From positions 1 to 64,000 of the forward strand of contig JAATGP010000023.1 in assembly GCA_015654635.1 (NCBI GenBank): a DNA stretch of 64,000 bases, read 5' to 3'. Shown piece after piece: positions 25,900 to 34,740 of this stretch. The DNA is from Alphaproteobacteria bacterium. GTDB taxonomy: Bacteria; Pseudomonadota; Alphaproteobacteria; Micropepsales; Micropepsaceae. The notes under the pieces were generated by a model. It did not search any database and was not told where the DNA came from. It worked only from the letters and a program-made list of their open reading frames with translations. The position numbers were made by a program, and so were the translations under genes. The number at the start of each line of letters is the position of its first letter. The stretch's first letter is position 1.

Positions 25900-26940
25900 A
25901 TGGTTCCTTTGATGACGCGCCTCATCGGTGCCTTCCTCCTCTGCTTATTGCCGCTCCTCGCCAGCGCCGCGCAGAGCCTGCCGCCACGCCGCTCCTTTGA
26001 CATTGCCACCGGCCCGGTTGCGGGAACCTATTTTCCGATGGGCGAACTGATCGCGCAGGTCGTCAGCCATCCCCCAGGTCTTTCGCGCTGCGAGAAGAGC
26101 GCGCAATGCGGGCCGCCGGGTATGATCGTCTCCGCCAGAACCAGTGATGGCGCGGTGGCCAATGTTCGCGCCGTCAACGATGGCGCTGCCGCCTCGGGGC
26201 TCGCTCAGGGCAATGTGGTGGCCGATGCGGTGGCCGGGCGGGGCGCTTTTAAGACGGCTGGGCGCCAGACTCATATCCGGGTGATGGCCGATCTTTTTCC
26301 CGAAGAGATGCAGCTTCTGGTCTCCGCCCATTCGCCGATCAAATCGGTGAATGATTTGAAGGGTAAGCGCGTCTCGCTCGGCAATGCCAATTCCGGTGCC
26401 GACGTCATTGCACAGCAAATCCTTGCCGCCTATGGCGTGCAAAATGTGAAGGTTGTGCGTGAGACCTACGAGATTTCCGGCGGCCTGCTCCGCGAAGGCA
26501 AAATCGACGCCTTTTTCTTCTTGGGCGGCGCCCCCAATATTCTCATCGCCGATATGGTGGGGCGCGGCCAAGCCAAGCTCATTGCCATTGACGGGCCGGG
26601 CAGAGCCAAGCTCATCGCCAAGGTCAAAGGCCTGTCGGCTGACATCATTCCGCCCGGCGCCTATCGCGGCAAGGGGCGCGTGGAGACCATCTCCTGCCAT
26701 ACGCTGTGGATCGTGAAAGACAGCGCGCCCGCCGATGCAGTCCACGATCTGGTGCGGGCGCTCTATCATCCGGGCAATCGCCCACTCTTGGAACAAGGCC
26801 CCAGCCCGGCGCAGGAGATCAAGCTCGGCGAAACGGCAAGCCTTTTGTCGGTGCCGCTGCATGCTGGCGCCGCTCGCTTTTACCGCGAAACCGGGCAATT
26901 GCCGTGGGCTCCGCCGATAATGCCGCCGCGGCGCAAATAA
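25900..26940 (+). CDS. TAXI-family TRAP transporter solute receptor
   Basis: A 346-residue periplasmic binding protein with a signal peptide (to about residue 25, LASAAQS). It then has the TAXI hallmark IATGPVAGTYFPMGELIA, LKGKRVSLGNANSGAD and the IDAFFFLGGAPN segment. TAXI receptors normally feed a fused DctQM permease. None is present in this window, so the partner is elsewhere or the protein has another role. An internal Cys pair (RCEKSAQC) is unusual. The start at 25900 is the first Met before the signal peptide; 25912 is also possible. Confidence 0.85.
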   Translation: MVPLMTRLIGAFLLCLLPLLASAAQSLPPRRSFDIATGPVAGTYFPMGELIAQVVSHPPGLSRCEKSAQCGPPGMIVSARTSDGAVANVRAVNDGAAASGLAQGNVVADAVAGRGAFKTAGRQTHIRVMADLFPEEMQLLVSAHSPIKSVNDLKGKRVSLGNANSGADVIAQQILAAYGVQNVKVVRETYEISGGLLREGKIDAFFFLGGAPNILIADMVGRGQAKLIAIDGPGRAKLIAKVKGLSADIIPPGAYRGKGRVETISCHTLWIVKDSAPADAVHDLVRALYHPGNRPLLEQGPSPAQEIKLGETASLLSVPLHAGAARFYRETGQLPWAPPIMPPRRK

Positions 26941-27588
26941 CTATTTCCAGCCCTCGGCCACTTCCTTTTGCGCGGCTGCCATCCATTCCTGCATCGCGGG
27001 CAGCGCCATGATGCGGGCGCAATAGGCTTCAGAGGCGGCGGGCAAGCCGATGCCATAGGTGGTAAAGCGCGATACCACCGGCGCATACATACAGTCGGCG
27101 ATGGAGAAGTGCCCAAACAGGAAGGCGCCGTCATAGCGGGTCAGCGCCGAGTCCCAGGCCTGCGTGATGCGCGCAATCTGCTTTTGCGTCTCCTCGTTCA
27201 GCTCCGGCGTCGGCAGGGTGCGGGAAAAATCCATCGACAGTTGCTGGCGAATACCGACAAAGGCCGAATGCATTTCTGCGGCATAGGACCGGGCCTCGGC
27301 GCGCGCAAAGGGGTCTAGCGGCCACAGCTTGGCCTCGAGATGGCGCTCGGCGATGGTCTCGCAGATCGCCAGACTGTCCCACACCAGCTGCGTCTTGCTG
27401 CTCTCCGTAATCTTCAGTACCGGCACCTTGCCCGCGGGCGAATAGGTGGCGATGGAGGCGCGGGTCCCGGGCTGATCCAGGCGCACCACAATCTCGTCAA
27501 ACGGCACCCCGGCCGCTTTGAGCGCCAGATAGGGGCGCAAGCTCCAGCTCGACAGATTCTTGTTGCCGATGATGAGGGTGTAGGTCAT
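26941..27588 (-). CDS. glutathione S-transferase family protein
   Basis: A 215-residue two-domain GST. The N-terminal thioredoxin fold has NLSSWSLRPYLALKAAG, with the likely catalytic Ser near residue 13. GKVPVLKI provides the cis-proline glutathione site and VWDSLAICETIAE the Asp-Ser that grips the gamma-glutamyl group. The helical C-terminal domain has GHFSIADCMYAPVV. Substrate is unknown. It converges on the TAXI receptor with no gap. Confidence 0.9.
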   Translation of the reverse strand: MTYTLIIGNKNLSSWSLRPYLALKAAGVPFDEIVVRLDQPGTRASIATYSPAGKVPVLKITESSKTQLVWDSLAICETIAERHLEAKLWPLDPFARAEARSYAAEMHSAFVGIRQQLSMDFSRTLPTPELNEETQKQIARITQAWDSALTRYDGAFLFGHFSIADCMYAPVVSRFTTYGIGLPAASEAYCARIMALPAMQEWMAAAQKEVAEGWK

Positions 27589-27645
27589 GAGGCCGCTCCG
27601 TGAGGTGGCCGTGTTCTAGCCCCTGGCGTGCCATAGGCTCAAGAT

Positions 27646-28590
27646 TCAATAGGCCGTGTTCACATCCACCACCGTGGCCGGTTGGTCGCCGCGCTCAAAG
27701 GCAGCGATGCCGTCGCGGACATAGGCGAGCACCACCGCGGGCTGGGAAATCGCCGCCACGTGCGGGGTTACCGTCACCTTGGGATGGCGCCACAAGGGAT
27801 TGTCCTGGGCCAAGGGTTCATACTCGAACACATCCAACACCGCGCCCGCCAGATGGCCGCTATCCAAGGCAGCGATAAGATCGGCCTCGTGCAAATGGCC
27901 GCCACGCGCCACATTGATCACCAGGGCGCCTTCCGGCAGGGCCGCGAAGGTGGTGGCGTTCAAAATTCCTGCCGTCTGACGCGTCAGCGACAACAGGCAG
28001 ATCAGAATATCGGCACGCGACAGGAAAGGTATCAGCTCCTCCTCACCGGCAAAGCTGGTGACGCCCGGCACGGCTTTGCGCTGGCGAGTCCAGCTGCGCA
28101 CCGGAAAGCCCAACTCGACGAAGTGCCCGGCGGCGACGCTGCCGATCTCGCCCAGCCCCAGAAAGCCGATATGGGTTTCTTCGGTGCGCCGCTCCAGAAC
28201 CCGCTGGCGCCATTGGCTTTCGCGCTGACAATCGTCGAAAAAGCGCTGCATGCGATGATGGATGAGGGCCTGCAGCAGCAGATATTGTGTCATCTCCGCC
28301 GACAGCGTGCGGTCGACGAACCGCACCAGCGGCACGTGCTTGGGATAAGCAGGATCGCAGAGAAAGCCGTCGACACCGGCACCTAAGGAAAATGCCGCTT
28401 TGAGATTGGGCAGGCGCGCCAAAAGCCCCGGCGGCGGGCGGAAGCTGAGGACATAGCCGATCTCGGCAGGGTCATAGGCATCCTTGCCTTCGACCACGAC
28501 TTCGACATTGCCAAGCGCTGACCCGGCCAGCCCCGCCCATTTGACGGGGACGATCATCAGAAGTTTGGGTTTGGATGGCGTGTGGGACAT
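27646..28590 (-). CDS. ghrA: glyoxylate/hydroxypyruvate reductase A-type 2-hydroxyacid dehydrogenase
   Basis: A 314-residue NAD(P)-dependent D-2-hydroxyacid dehydrogenase. The Rossmann motif is IGFLGLGEIGSVAAGHF (about residues 137-153). The catalytic set is present: Arg in INVARGGHLHE, Glu in VFEYEPL and His in TPHVAAISQP. KAAFSLGAGVDGFL is typical of the GhrA subgroup. It probably reduces glyoxylate and hydroxypyruvate. The start at 28590 is preferred to an upstream ATG because similarity begins there. Confidence 0.88.
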   Translation of the reverse strand: MSHTPSKPKLLMIVPVKWAGLAGSALGNVEVVVEGKDAYDPAEIGYVLSFRPPPGLLARLPNLKAAFSLGAGVDGFLCDPAYPKHVPLVRFVDRTLSAEMTQYLLLQALIHHRMQRFFDDCQRESQWRQRVLERRTEETHIGFLGLGEIGSVAAGHFVELGFPVRSWTRQRKAVPGVTSFAGEEELIPFLSRADILICLLSLTRQTAGILNATTFAALPEGALVINVARGGHLHEADLIAALDSGHLAGAVLDVFEYEPLAQDNPLWRHPKVTVTPHVAAISQPAVVLAYVRDGIAAFERGDQPATVVDVNTAY

Positions 28591-28677
28591 GGCGCCAACC
28601 ATGCCCCCCAGATGCTTGAATGTCATCCGCGCCAAGCGCCGCTGGCCAGCATTCCTCCTCCCACAAATGGGGAAGCT

Positions 28678-29229
28678 TCACTTCTTCGCTGGAATCGGCA
28701 GCGGGCTATCGGACTGCATGCGCAGATAGGCGAGAAGATCGATGCGGTCCTGGCTTGAGCGCAAACCGGCAAAGCTCATCTTGGTGCCCGGAACCACCGT
28801 TTGTGGCGCCTTCAGGAAGACGAAGAGCTTATCGAAGTCCCATGGATCGTGACTGGCCCCCATGGCGCTGGAATAGGAAAAGCCGGGATGGCTGGCACGC
28901 GGCCGGCCGACGACACCCCACAGATTGGGCCCGATCTTGTTGGGCCCGCCTTTGGATAGATCGTGGCATTGCTCGCAGCGGCCGGAGATTTCCTTGCCAT
29001 GGCCGACATCGGCGCTGGCCAGCACGGTGCCGAAATCCGGAATCGGCTCGGCGGCGGGCGCTGCGGCGGCGGTTTGGCCCGTGCTCTCTTCCGGCACCTC
29101 CACGGCATAGCCCGGCTTTTGGGGCTGAGGCGTATCGTAAACCGCCTCTGCGACGAATTTGACAACCAGAACAAACAGCACGGTGCCCAGCACCGCACCG
29201 GCGATCTTGTTCCACTCCCAGGAATCCAT
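28678..29229 (-). CDS. cycM: membrane-anchored cytochrome c (CycM type)
   Basis: A 183-residue cytochrome with an N-terminal anchor (IAGAVLGTVLFVLVVKFVA) kept as a membrane segment, an Ala/Pro linker (about residues 40-65) and a class I cytochrome c domain. The haem site is CEQCH at residues 85-89, and the sixth ligand is the Met in GTKMSFAG near residue 151. The mitochondrial-like NKIGPNLWGVVGR segment is clear. In rhizobia CycM carries electrons from the bc1 complex to the aa3 oxidase; that role is inferred here. Confidence 0.92.
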   Translation of the reverse strand: MDSWEWNKIAGAVLGTVLFVLVVKFVAEAVYDTPQPQKPGYAVEVPEESTGQTAAAAPAAEPIPDFGTVLASADVGHGKEISGRCEQCHDLSKGGPNKIGPNLWGVVGRPRASHPGFSYSSAMGASHDPWDFDKLFVFLKAPQTVVPGTKMSFAGLRSSQDRIDLLAYLRMQSDSPLPIPAKK

Positions 29230-29423
29230 AAGGTCTGGCTCCGTGTTATCGGTGTCGTTAGAGGTTCCGTTGAGAAAGCCGGATAGCGACGCGAAAGGCT
29301 ACAAGGCGAAGACAAAAAGAGGCCCCCGTGGGACCTCCGGGTGCGACATTACAAGCACATTTCGAGGCGGAAGTGCGGCGAACTGTCGCATTATGGCCCC
29401 GGTCTATTTCAGGGGGACACCCA

Positions 29424-30164
29424 ATGAAACCAATCGTATTGATCCCGGCCAGGATGGCCTCCTCGCGCCTGCCGGGCAAGCCCTTGGCCGATATCGGCGG
29501 TGTACCGATGATCGTGCGGGTGTGGCAGCGGGCGGTGGAAGCCGATATCGGTCCGGTCGTGGTGGCTTGTTCGGAGGCCGAGGTTCAAAGGGCGGTGGAA
29601 GCCGCCGGCGGGCGCGCCGTGATGACCAATCCCGCGCTTCCCTCCGGTTCTGATCGGGTCTGGGCGGCGCTCAATGCGGTGGACCGCGGTTTTGAGCATG
29701 ATGTGGTGGTCAATCTGCAAGGCGATCTGCCCTTGTTGGATGGCGCTGTGCCCAAGGCGGCTTTGGATGCTTTGGTGACGACCGGCGCCGATATCGCCAC
29801 CTGTGCGGCCGAGATCGAAGACGAAAAAGAGGCTGACAATCCCTCCACCGTCAAAGTTGCGGCGACCTGGGATGTCGGTTTCACGCGCGGCCGGGCCCAT
29901 TACTTCTCCCGCGCCCGGGTGCCTTGGGGCAAGGGGCCGTGGTTCGCCCATGTCGGGATCTATGTCTACCGCCGCGAAGCTTTGCAGCGTTTTGTGGGCT
30001 TGCAGCCCTCGCCGCTCGAACTGCGTGAAAAGCTGGAACAACTGCGTGCCATCGAAGCGGGCATGGCGATCGCCGTTGGCCGGGTGGACGAGATGCCGCT
30101 CAGTGTCGATACCCCGGTCGATCTCGAAAAGGCCCGCAATGCCGTGGCGCGGGAGCGCCGCTAG
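29424..30164 (+). CDS. kdsB: 3-deoxy-manno-octulosonate cytidylyltransferase
   Basis: A 246-residue enzyme that activates Kdo as CMP-Kdo for lipopolysaccharide core synthesis. It begins IVLIPARMASSRLPGKPL, the nucleotide-binding signature. It continues with SGSDRVWAAL, VVNLQGDLPLL and HVGIYVYRREAL. AGGGGG precedes the ATG at 29424; the frame is open further upstream but with no similarity. It is followed 15 bases later by pheA on the same strand. Confidence 0.94.
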   Translation: MKPIVLIPARMASSRLPGKPLADIGGVPMIVRVWQRAVEADIGPVVVACSEAEVQRAVEAAGGRAVMTNPALPSGSDRVWAALNAVDRGFEHDVVVNLQGDLPLLDGAVPKAALDALVTTGADIATCAAEIEDEKEADNPSTVKVAATWDVGFTRGRAHYFSRARVPWGKGPWFAHVGIYVYRREALQRFVGLQPSPLELREKLEQLRAIEAGMAIAVGRVDEMPLSVDTPVDLEKARNAVARERR

Positions 30165-30179
30165 AAAAGGAAACCCACC

Positions 30180-31088
30180 GTGAGCGCCAATTCGCTGATC
30201 GCCCGTGCCAAGACCGTCGCGTTCCAGGGTGAGGCCGGGGCCTATGCCAATCTGGCGGCGCGCGAGGCGCTGCCCAACGCGCAGTTCATCGGCAAGCCGA
30301 CGTTTGAAGACGCCCTCGATGCGGTGCGCAGAGGCGAAACGGATCTCGCCTTCGTGCCGGTGGAAAATTCCGTCTACGGACGGATCGCCGACGTCCATCT
30401 CCTGGTCCGCCATTTCGGCCGCGCCGTGAAGGGCTTCGTGCCGCAAGAGGATGAGAAAAGCCTTTTCATCCTGGGCGAACATTTTCATCGCGTGCGCCAT
30501 CAGCTTCTGGGCGTGCCTGGCGCCAAACTGGAAGAGGTGAAGGCCGTTTTCAGTCAGGCTCCGGCGCTCGGCCAGGTGCGCAAGGTGATCAAGCAATTGG
30601 GGCTGACCGAAAAGCAGTGGTACGACACCGCCGGTGCCGCCCGCCATGTCGCCGAAATGAAAGACCCATCCTGCGCGGCGGTGGCCTCGACCCTGGCGGG
30701 CGAGATTTACGGTCTGGAAATTTTAAAGCCCGACATCGAAGACGCCTCCAACAACATGACGCGCTTTCTCATTGTCGGCAGCGAGCCCGATGATCCGCCT
30801 AACGACGGGGCGCCGGTGATCACGACGTTTTTGTTCGGCGTGCGCAACATTCCCGCCGCGCTTTACAAGGCGATGGGTGGCTTTGCCACCAATGGCGTGA
30901 ACATGACCAAGCTGGAAAGCTATCAGCTGGGCGGCTCCTTCAACGCCACCGAATTCTACGCCGACATCGAAGGCCACCCCGATTCGCGCAACGTGCGTTT
31001 GGCGCTGGAAGAACTCAGCTTCTTCTCCTCCCGCGTCATTATGTTGGGAATCTATCCCGCGCATCCCTACAGAAGCGAGATGCCGTAA
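30180..31088 (+). CDS. pheA: prephenate dehydratase
   Basis: A 302-residue monofunctional enzyme converting prephenate to phenylpyruvate for phenylalanine synthesis. The catalytic domain (about residues 10-195) has VAFQGEAGAYANLAA, VPVENSVYGRI and the TRF motif in NNMTRFLIVG. A C-terminal ACT domain (about residues 212-290) has NGVNMTKLESYQ, the phenylalanine feedback site. No chorismate mutase domain is fused. It starts at GTG after AAAAGGAAA. A terminator follows. Confidence 0.94.
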   Translation: MSANSLIARAKTVAFQGEAGAYANLAAREALPNAQFIGKPTFEDALDAVRRGETDLAFVPVENSVYGRIADVHLLVRHFGRAVKGFVPQEDEKSLFILGEHFHRVRHQLLGVPGAKLEEVKAVFSQAPALGQVRKVIKQLGLTEKQWYDTAGAARHVAEMKDPSCAAVASTLAGEIYGLEILKPDIEDASNNMTRFLIVGSEPDDPPNDGAPVITTFLFGVRNIPAALYKAMGGFATNGVNMTKLESYQLGGSFNATEFYADIEGHPDSRNVRLALEELSFFSSRVIMLGIYPAHPYRSEMP

Positions 31089-31104
31089 GAAGTGAATAGC
31101 GAGT

Positions 31105-31135
31105 AGCTCGCGGGAGAAATCTGCCGAGCTTTTTT
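31105..31135 (+). terminator. intrinsic terminator after pheA
   Basis: AGCTCG / CGAGCT stem followed by five T. It is nested in a longer dyad (GAATAGCGA at 31094-31102 with TCGCTATTC at 31138-31146). The longer dyad reaches into the nudC stop, so it may also serve the convergent nudC. Confidence 0.6.
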
Positions 31136-31140
31136 ATTCG

Positions 31141-32031
31141 CTATTCGTCCAGCCATCCCTTGATCAAATGATGCGCGATGGCGATTTTGATCGGGCCTCT
31201 GCGGCCTTCGATTTCGTCGGCCAGAAGCGCGCGGGCCTGGTCTTTGTCGTACCATTCGGCATCGGCGATCTCGGTGGGATCCAGCCGCAGCTCTAGGCTC
31301 TCCACTTCCGCATAACAGCCGATCATCAGCGCCGCCGGAAAGGGCCAGGGCTGGCTGGCAGCATAGCGCACGTTCTTTGCCCGCACCCCGGCCTCCTCGT
31401 AAAGCTCGCGCGCCACGGCTTCTTCGATAGTCTCCCCTGGCTCCATGAACCCGGCGAGGCAGGAATAAAAATCGCCCGACCAGCTGACATTGCGCGCCAG
31501 CAGGCATTTGTCGCCACAGGTGGCGAGCATGATCACCGCCGGATCGGTGCGCGGGAAGTGCTCGGCCTGACAGCGCGGACAGCTGCGCTTGTAGCCCGCT
31601 TCGCCGCTCAGCGTTGCCGCGCCGCAGCGGGCACAAAAGTGGTGACGGCCATGCCAATCGAGCATCGCCTTGGCTTGAGACAGGATGGCGAGGTCCTTGC
31701 GCCGCAAACTGGGCGCCGCCGCCCGCAGCTCGAGAAATTCGCCGTATTGCTTCAGCGCCTCAGGCGCTTCCGCGGTGCCGGAGACATCCAAGGCGAAAAG
31801 CGGCACTTCACCATCCAGCCCCAGGAATACGGAAGCCGCGTCGGGCGCGGCCAGGGCCTTGGCCAGCGCATGCGGCAGTGCCGCTGCCGACAATAAGGGG
31901 GTTCCCGCCACCAACACATTCAGCCGCCACAGCGGCAAAACCCGCGCCGCTTGGTGCTGCTCTGCCAGCCAAGCCATATCGCCCCGCTTGTCAGAGCGGC
32001 GGTCGAGGGGATTTCCGGTGAAGGGGAGCAT
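31141..32031 (-). CDS. nudC: NADH pyrophosphatase / NAD-decapping Nudix enzyme NudC
   Basis: A 296-residue Nudix hydrolase. A four-cysteine zinc ribbon (CARCG and CPRC, about residues 133-155) precedes the Nudix box GFMEPGETIEEAVARELYEE. The NudC-specific SQPWPFP signature follows. The enzyme splits NADH to NMNH and AMP, and removes NAD caps from RNA. I start at the ATG at 32031 (LPFTGNPLDRR); GTG codons at 32037 and 32043 just upstream are alternatives closer to the AAAAAGG site. Confidence 0.93.
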   Translation of the reverse strand: MLPFTGNPLDRRSDKRGDMAWLAEQHQAARVLPLWRLNVLVAGTPLLSAAALPHALAKALAAPDAASVFLGLDGEVPLFALDVSGTAEAPEALKQYGEFLELRAAAPSLRRKDLAILSQAKAMLDWHGRHHFCARCGAATLSGEAGYKRSCPRCQAEHFPRTDPAVIMLATCGDKCLLARNVSWSGDFYSCLAGFMEPGETIEEAVARELYEEAGVRAKNVRYAASQPWPFPAALMIGCYAEVESLELRLDPTEIADAEWYDKDQARALLADEIEGRRGPIKIAIAHHLIKGWLDE

Positions 32032-32104
32032 GGTCACTAACACCTTTTTCCATATGGCTTATCTTCCAGATTCGCCTTCAGCAACGGCAATGTCTATAGA
32101 AAGA

Positions 32105-32190
32105 GTGGGAGCCGGCGGTGGACGGAACGCTCGTGAGCCCGGTCAGGTCCGGAAGGGCGAGTTAACGCCAGCGTGTAAGCGCCGTAACGA
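32105..32190 (+). pseudogene. decayed tandem copy of the SRP RNA gene
   Basis: The first 55 bases match the intact ffs gene downstream almost base for base (GTGGGAGCCGGCGGTGGACG, then CCGGTCAGGTCCGGAAGG). About 20 bases (GCGAGTTAACGCCAGCGTGT) then interrupt the conserved GGAAGG-AAGCAGCC block, and the match resumes as AAGCGCCGTAACGA. The 3' closing strand of the end helix is missing. The RNA could not form the normal hairpin, so this is most likely a dead duplicate. Bases before both copies are also alike (TCTATA), so the duplication included the promoter area. Confidence 0.8.
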
Positions 32191-32255
32191 CATTCAACCA
32201 ACAACTTAGCCCAAAACCCGACTCGCATTCTGGCGAAGGCCGTTCTATATCCGCT

Positions 32256-32351
32256 GTGGGAACCGGCGGTGGACGGAACGCTCGCCAACCCGGTCAGGTC
32301 CGGAAGGAAGCAGCCGTAACGAATCCGGTCTGGGTCATAGCCGGTTCCCAC
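32256..32351 (+). ncRNA. ffs: bacterial small SRP RNA (4.5S RNA)
   Basis: A 96-base RNA gene. The conserved apical core CCGGTCAGGTCCGGAAGGAA-GCAGCCGTAACG is present, with the GGAA tetraloop and the asymmetric loop bound by Ffh. The ends form a perfect 11-bp helix (GTGGGAACCGG with CCGGTTCCCAC). The RNA joins Ffh to make the signal recognition particle, which targets membrane proteins to the translocon. It sits 16 bases before dnaX, a common neighbour. Confidence 0.96.
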
Positions 32352-32367
32352 CTCACACAGAGCGCTT

Positions 32368-34128
32368 ATGGACGACACAGAAGCCCCTTCGCTTGGTTTG
32401 GGACCGGCGCCAACGGCGGCGGCGGCGGGCGGTGCTGACTACAAAGTCCTGGCCCGCAAATACCGCCCCTCCGATTTCACCGGGCTGATCGGTCAGGAAG
32501 CCCTGGTCCGCACCCTGTCGAACGCTTTTGCCACTGGCCGCATTGCCCATGCTTTCATGCTGACTGGCGTGCGCGGGGTCGGCAAAACCACCACCGCGCG
32601 TATTATCGCCAGGGCGCTCAATTGCATCGGCGCGGACGGCAAGGGCAGCGCGCCCACCATCCAGCCATGTGGCGTCTGCGAGCCGTGCCGGGCCATTGCC
32701 GAATCCCGTCACGTCGATGTCCAGGAGATGGACGCCGCCTCCCGCACGGGCATCGACGATGTGCGCGAAATCATCGAAGGCGTGCGCTACGCGCCGGCTT
32801 CGGCCCGCTACAAAGTCTATATCATCGACGAAGTGCACATGCTGTCGAAGCAGGCCTTCAACGGTCTTCTGAAGACGCTGGAAGAACCGCCACCGCATGT
32901 GAAATTCGTCTTCGCCACCACCGAAATCCGCAAAGTGCCGGTGACGGTGCTGTCGCGCTGCCAACGCTTCGACCTGCGCCGTATCGAGACGCCGGAGCTG
33001 GTGGCGCATCTGGCCAATATCGCGGGTCAAGAGAACGTGCGCATCGAAGATGCCGCTTTGGCCCTGGTTGCCCGCGCCGCCGAAGGCTCGGTGCGCGATG
33101 CCCTGTCGCTGCTCGATCAAGCCATCGCCCATGGCACTGAAGAGGTCATCACCGCCGAGATCGTGCGCGGTATGCTGGGGCTGGCCGATCGTGGCCGTGT
33201 GCTCGATCTTTTCGAGACCGTGATGGCGGGCAAGATGCCGGAAGCCTTGACCAGTCTGGGCGAGCTTTACAATCGCGGCGCCGATCCTTTGGCGATCATG
33301 CAAGATCTGCTCGAGACCGTGCATTTCCTCACCCGTGTGAAAGTGGCCCCCGGCGCCGAAGGCTTTTTCGATGGCGCCTCGTCCGAGGCCAAACGCGCCG
33401 CCGAGATGGCGGGCAAGCTTTCCGTGCCGTCGCTCACCCGCGCCTGGACCATGCTGCTGAAAGGCTTGTTCGAGGTGCGCGATGCCGCGCGGCCCGTGCA
33501 AGCTCTCGAAATGGCGCTGATTCGTCTTGCCTATGCCGCCGATCTGCCGCCTACCGACAAGCTGGTGCGCGATCTGATGGAGGGCGCGCCCACAGGACGC
33601 GCCGCGCCAGCACCCTCTGGCCCTTCCGGCGGCGCCCCCCGCATGGCCATGTCGAACAACGAACGCCCGCAAAGCCAAGCTGCCGTCCAGCCGATAGCCC
33701 AAGCTGCTCCCGCGCCGGTGTTTCAGTCTCTCGAAGACCTCGCTGCTTACGCCCATGCCCATGGCGCTCCAGTGCTCAAAGTGCATATCGAAAACGACAT
33801 GCATCTGGTCAGCATCGAGCTAGGCCGTCTGGAATTTCGTCCCGGCTCGCGCGCCCCGCGCACCCTGGCCGCCGATCTTGGCCAGAAGCTGAAGGATTGG
33901 ACCGGCACGCGCTGGGCCGTCACCGTGGTCAGCCAAGGCGGAGCGCCAACGATTGCCGAACAGCGCGTCGCTGCCAAGCAGGCCCGGCACGAGGCGGTAC
34001 TGCAGGAACCGTTGGTGCGCGCCGTGATGGATCGCTTTCCCGGCGCCGAAATCATGGCCGTGCGCGATGTGGTGGCGGAAGACGCGGCCGACACACCCAT
34101 GCCTGATGGCGATACGGACGAAGAATAA
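32368..34128 (+). CDS. dnaX: DNA polymerase III subunits gamma and tau
   Basis: A 586-residue clamp-loader ATPase. Walker A is GVRGVGKTTTARI near residue 70. The zinc-site cysteines are in ALNC and CGVCEPC (about residues 103-109), Walker B is VYIIDEVHML, and the SRC motif is VLSRCQRFDL. A Pro/Ala-rich hinge (about residues 410-455) leads to the C-terminal tau domain. No obvious slippery A-run was noticed, so a frameshifted gamma form is not evident. Confidence 0.96.
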   Translation: MDDTEAPSLGLGPAPTAAAAGGADYKVLARKYRPSDFTGLIGQEALVRTLSNAFATGRIAHAFMLTGVRGVGKTTTARIIARALNCIGADGKGSAPTIQPCGVCEPCRAIAESRHVDVQEMDAASRTGIDDVREIIEGVRYAPASARYKVYIIDEVHMLSKQAFNGLLKTLEEPPPHVKFVFATTEIRKVPVTVLSRCQRFDLRRIETPELVAHLANIAGQENVRIEDAALALVARAAEGSVRDALSLLDQAIAHGTEEVITAEIVRGMLGLADRGRVLDLFETVMAGKMPEALTSLGELYNRGADPLAIMQDLLETVHFLTRVKVAPGAEGFFDGASSEAKRAAEMAGKLSVPSLTRAWTMLLKGLFEVRDAARPVQALEMALIRLAYAADLPPTDKLVRDLMEGAPTGRAAPAPSGPSGGAPRMAMSNNERPQSQAAVQPIAQAAPAPVFQSLEDLAAYAHAHGAPVLKVHIENDMHLVSIELGRLEFRPGSRAPRTLAADLGQKLKDWTGTRWAVTVVSQGGAPTIAEQRVAAKQARHEAVLQEPLVRAVMDRFPGAEIMAVRDVVAEDAADTPMPDGDTDEE

Positions 34129-34131
34129 CCC

Positions 34132-34728
34132 GTGTCCAGCATCGGCCCCGAAATCGAACGCCTGATTCAACTCCTGGCCAAGCTGCCGGGGCTGGGGCCG
34201 CGCTCGGCGCGCCGTGCCGTGCTCGAACTCCTCAAAAAACGCGAAGCCTTGATGGAGCCGCTCGCATTGGCGCTGCAGGATGCCGCCGCCGCGATCAAAA
34301 CCTGCGCCATTTGCGGCAATCTCGATACCGTCAGCCCTTGCGCGCTGTGCTGCGACAGCCGCCGCGATCCCCATATCCTTTGCGTGGTGGAGGATGTCGC
34401 CGATCTCTGGGCCTTGGAGCGCGCCAATGTCTTCCGCGGCCGTTATCACGTCCTTGGCGGGGCGCTCTCGGCGCTCGACGGTATCACGCCGGAGCGGCTC
34501 AACGTGGCAACCTTGCTCTCGCGGGTGAAAGACGGCGTTGAGGAAGTCATCCTCGCCATGAACGCCACCGTGGAAGGTCAGACCACCGCCCACTACCTCC
34601 TCGATGCGCTGGCGGCGAGCCATGTCAAAATCACCCGCCTTGCCCATGGTGTCCCGGTCGGCGGTGAACTCGATTACCTCGACGAAGGCACGCTATCGGC
34701 GGCCTTCAAGGCCCGCCGCTCGCTGTAA
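34132..34728 (+). CDS. recR: recombination protein RecR
   Basis: A 198-residue RecF-pathway protein. It has the helix-hairpin-helix ([17 protein letters not shown]), the four-cysteine zinc finger ([18 protein letters not shown]) and a TOPRIM domain ([28 protein letters not shown]). It loads RecA at gaps together with RecO. It starts at GTG three bases after dnaX. The small ybaB gene that often lies between dnaX and recR is absent here. Confidence 0.95.
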   Translation: MSSIGPEIERLIQLLAKLPGLGPRSARRAVLELLKKREALMEPLALALQDAAAAIKTCAICGNLDTVSPCALCCDSRRDPHILCVVEDVADLWALERANVFRGRYHVLGGALSALDGITPERLNVATLLSRVKDGVEEVILAMNATVEGQTTAHYLLDALAASHVKITRLAHGVPVGGELDYLDEGTLSAAFKARRSL

Positions 34729-34740
34729 GCCTCGTTTCGG

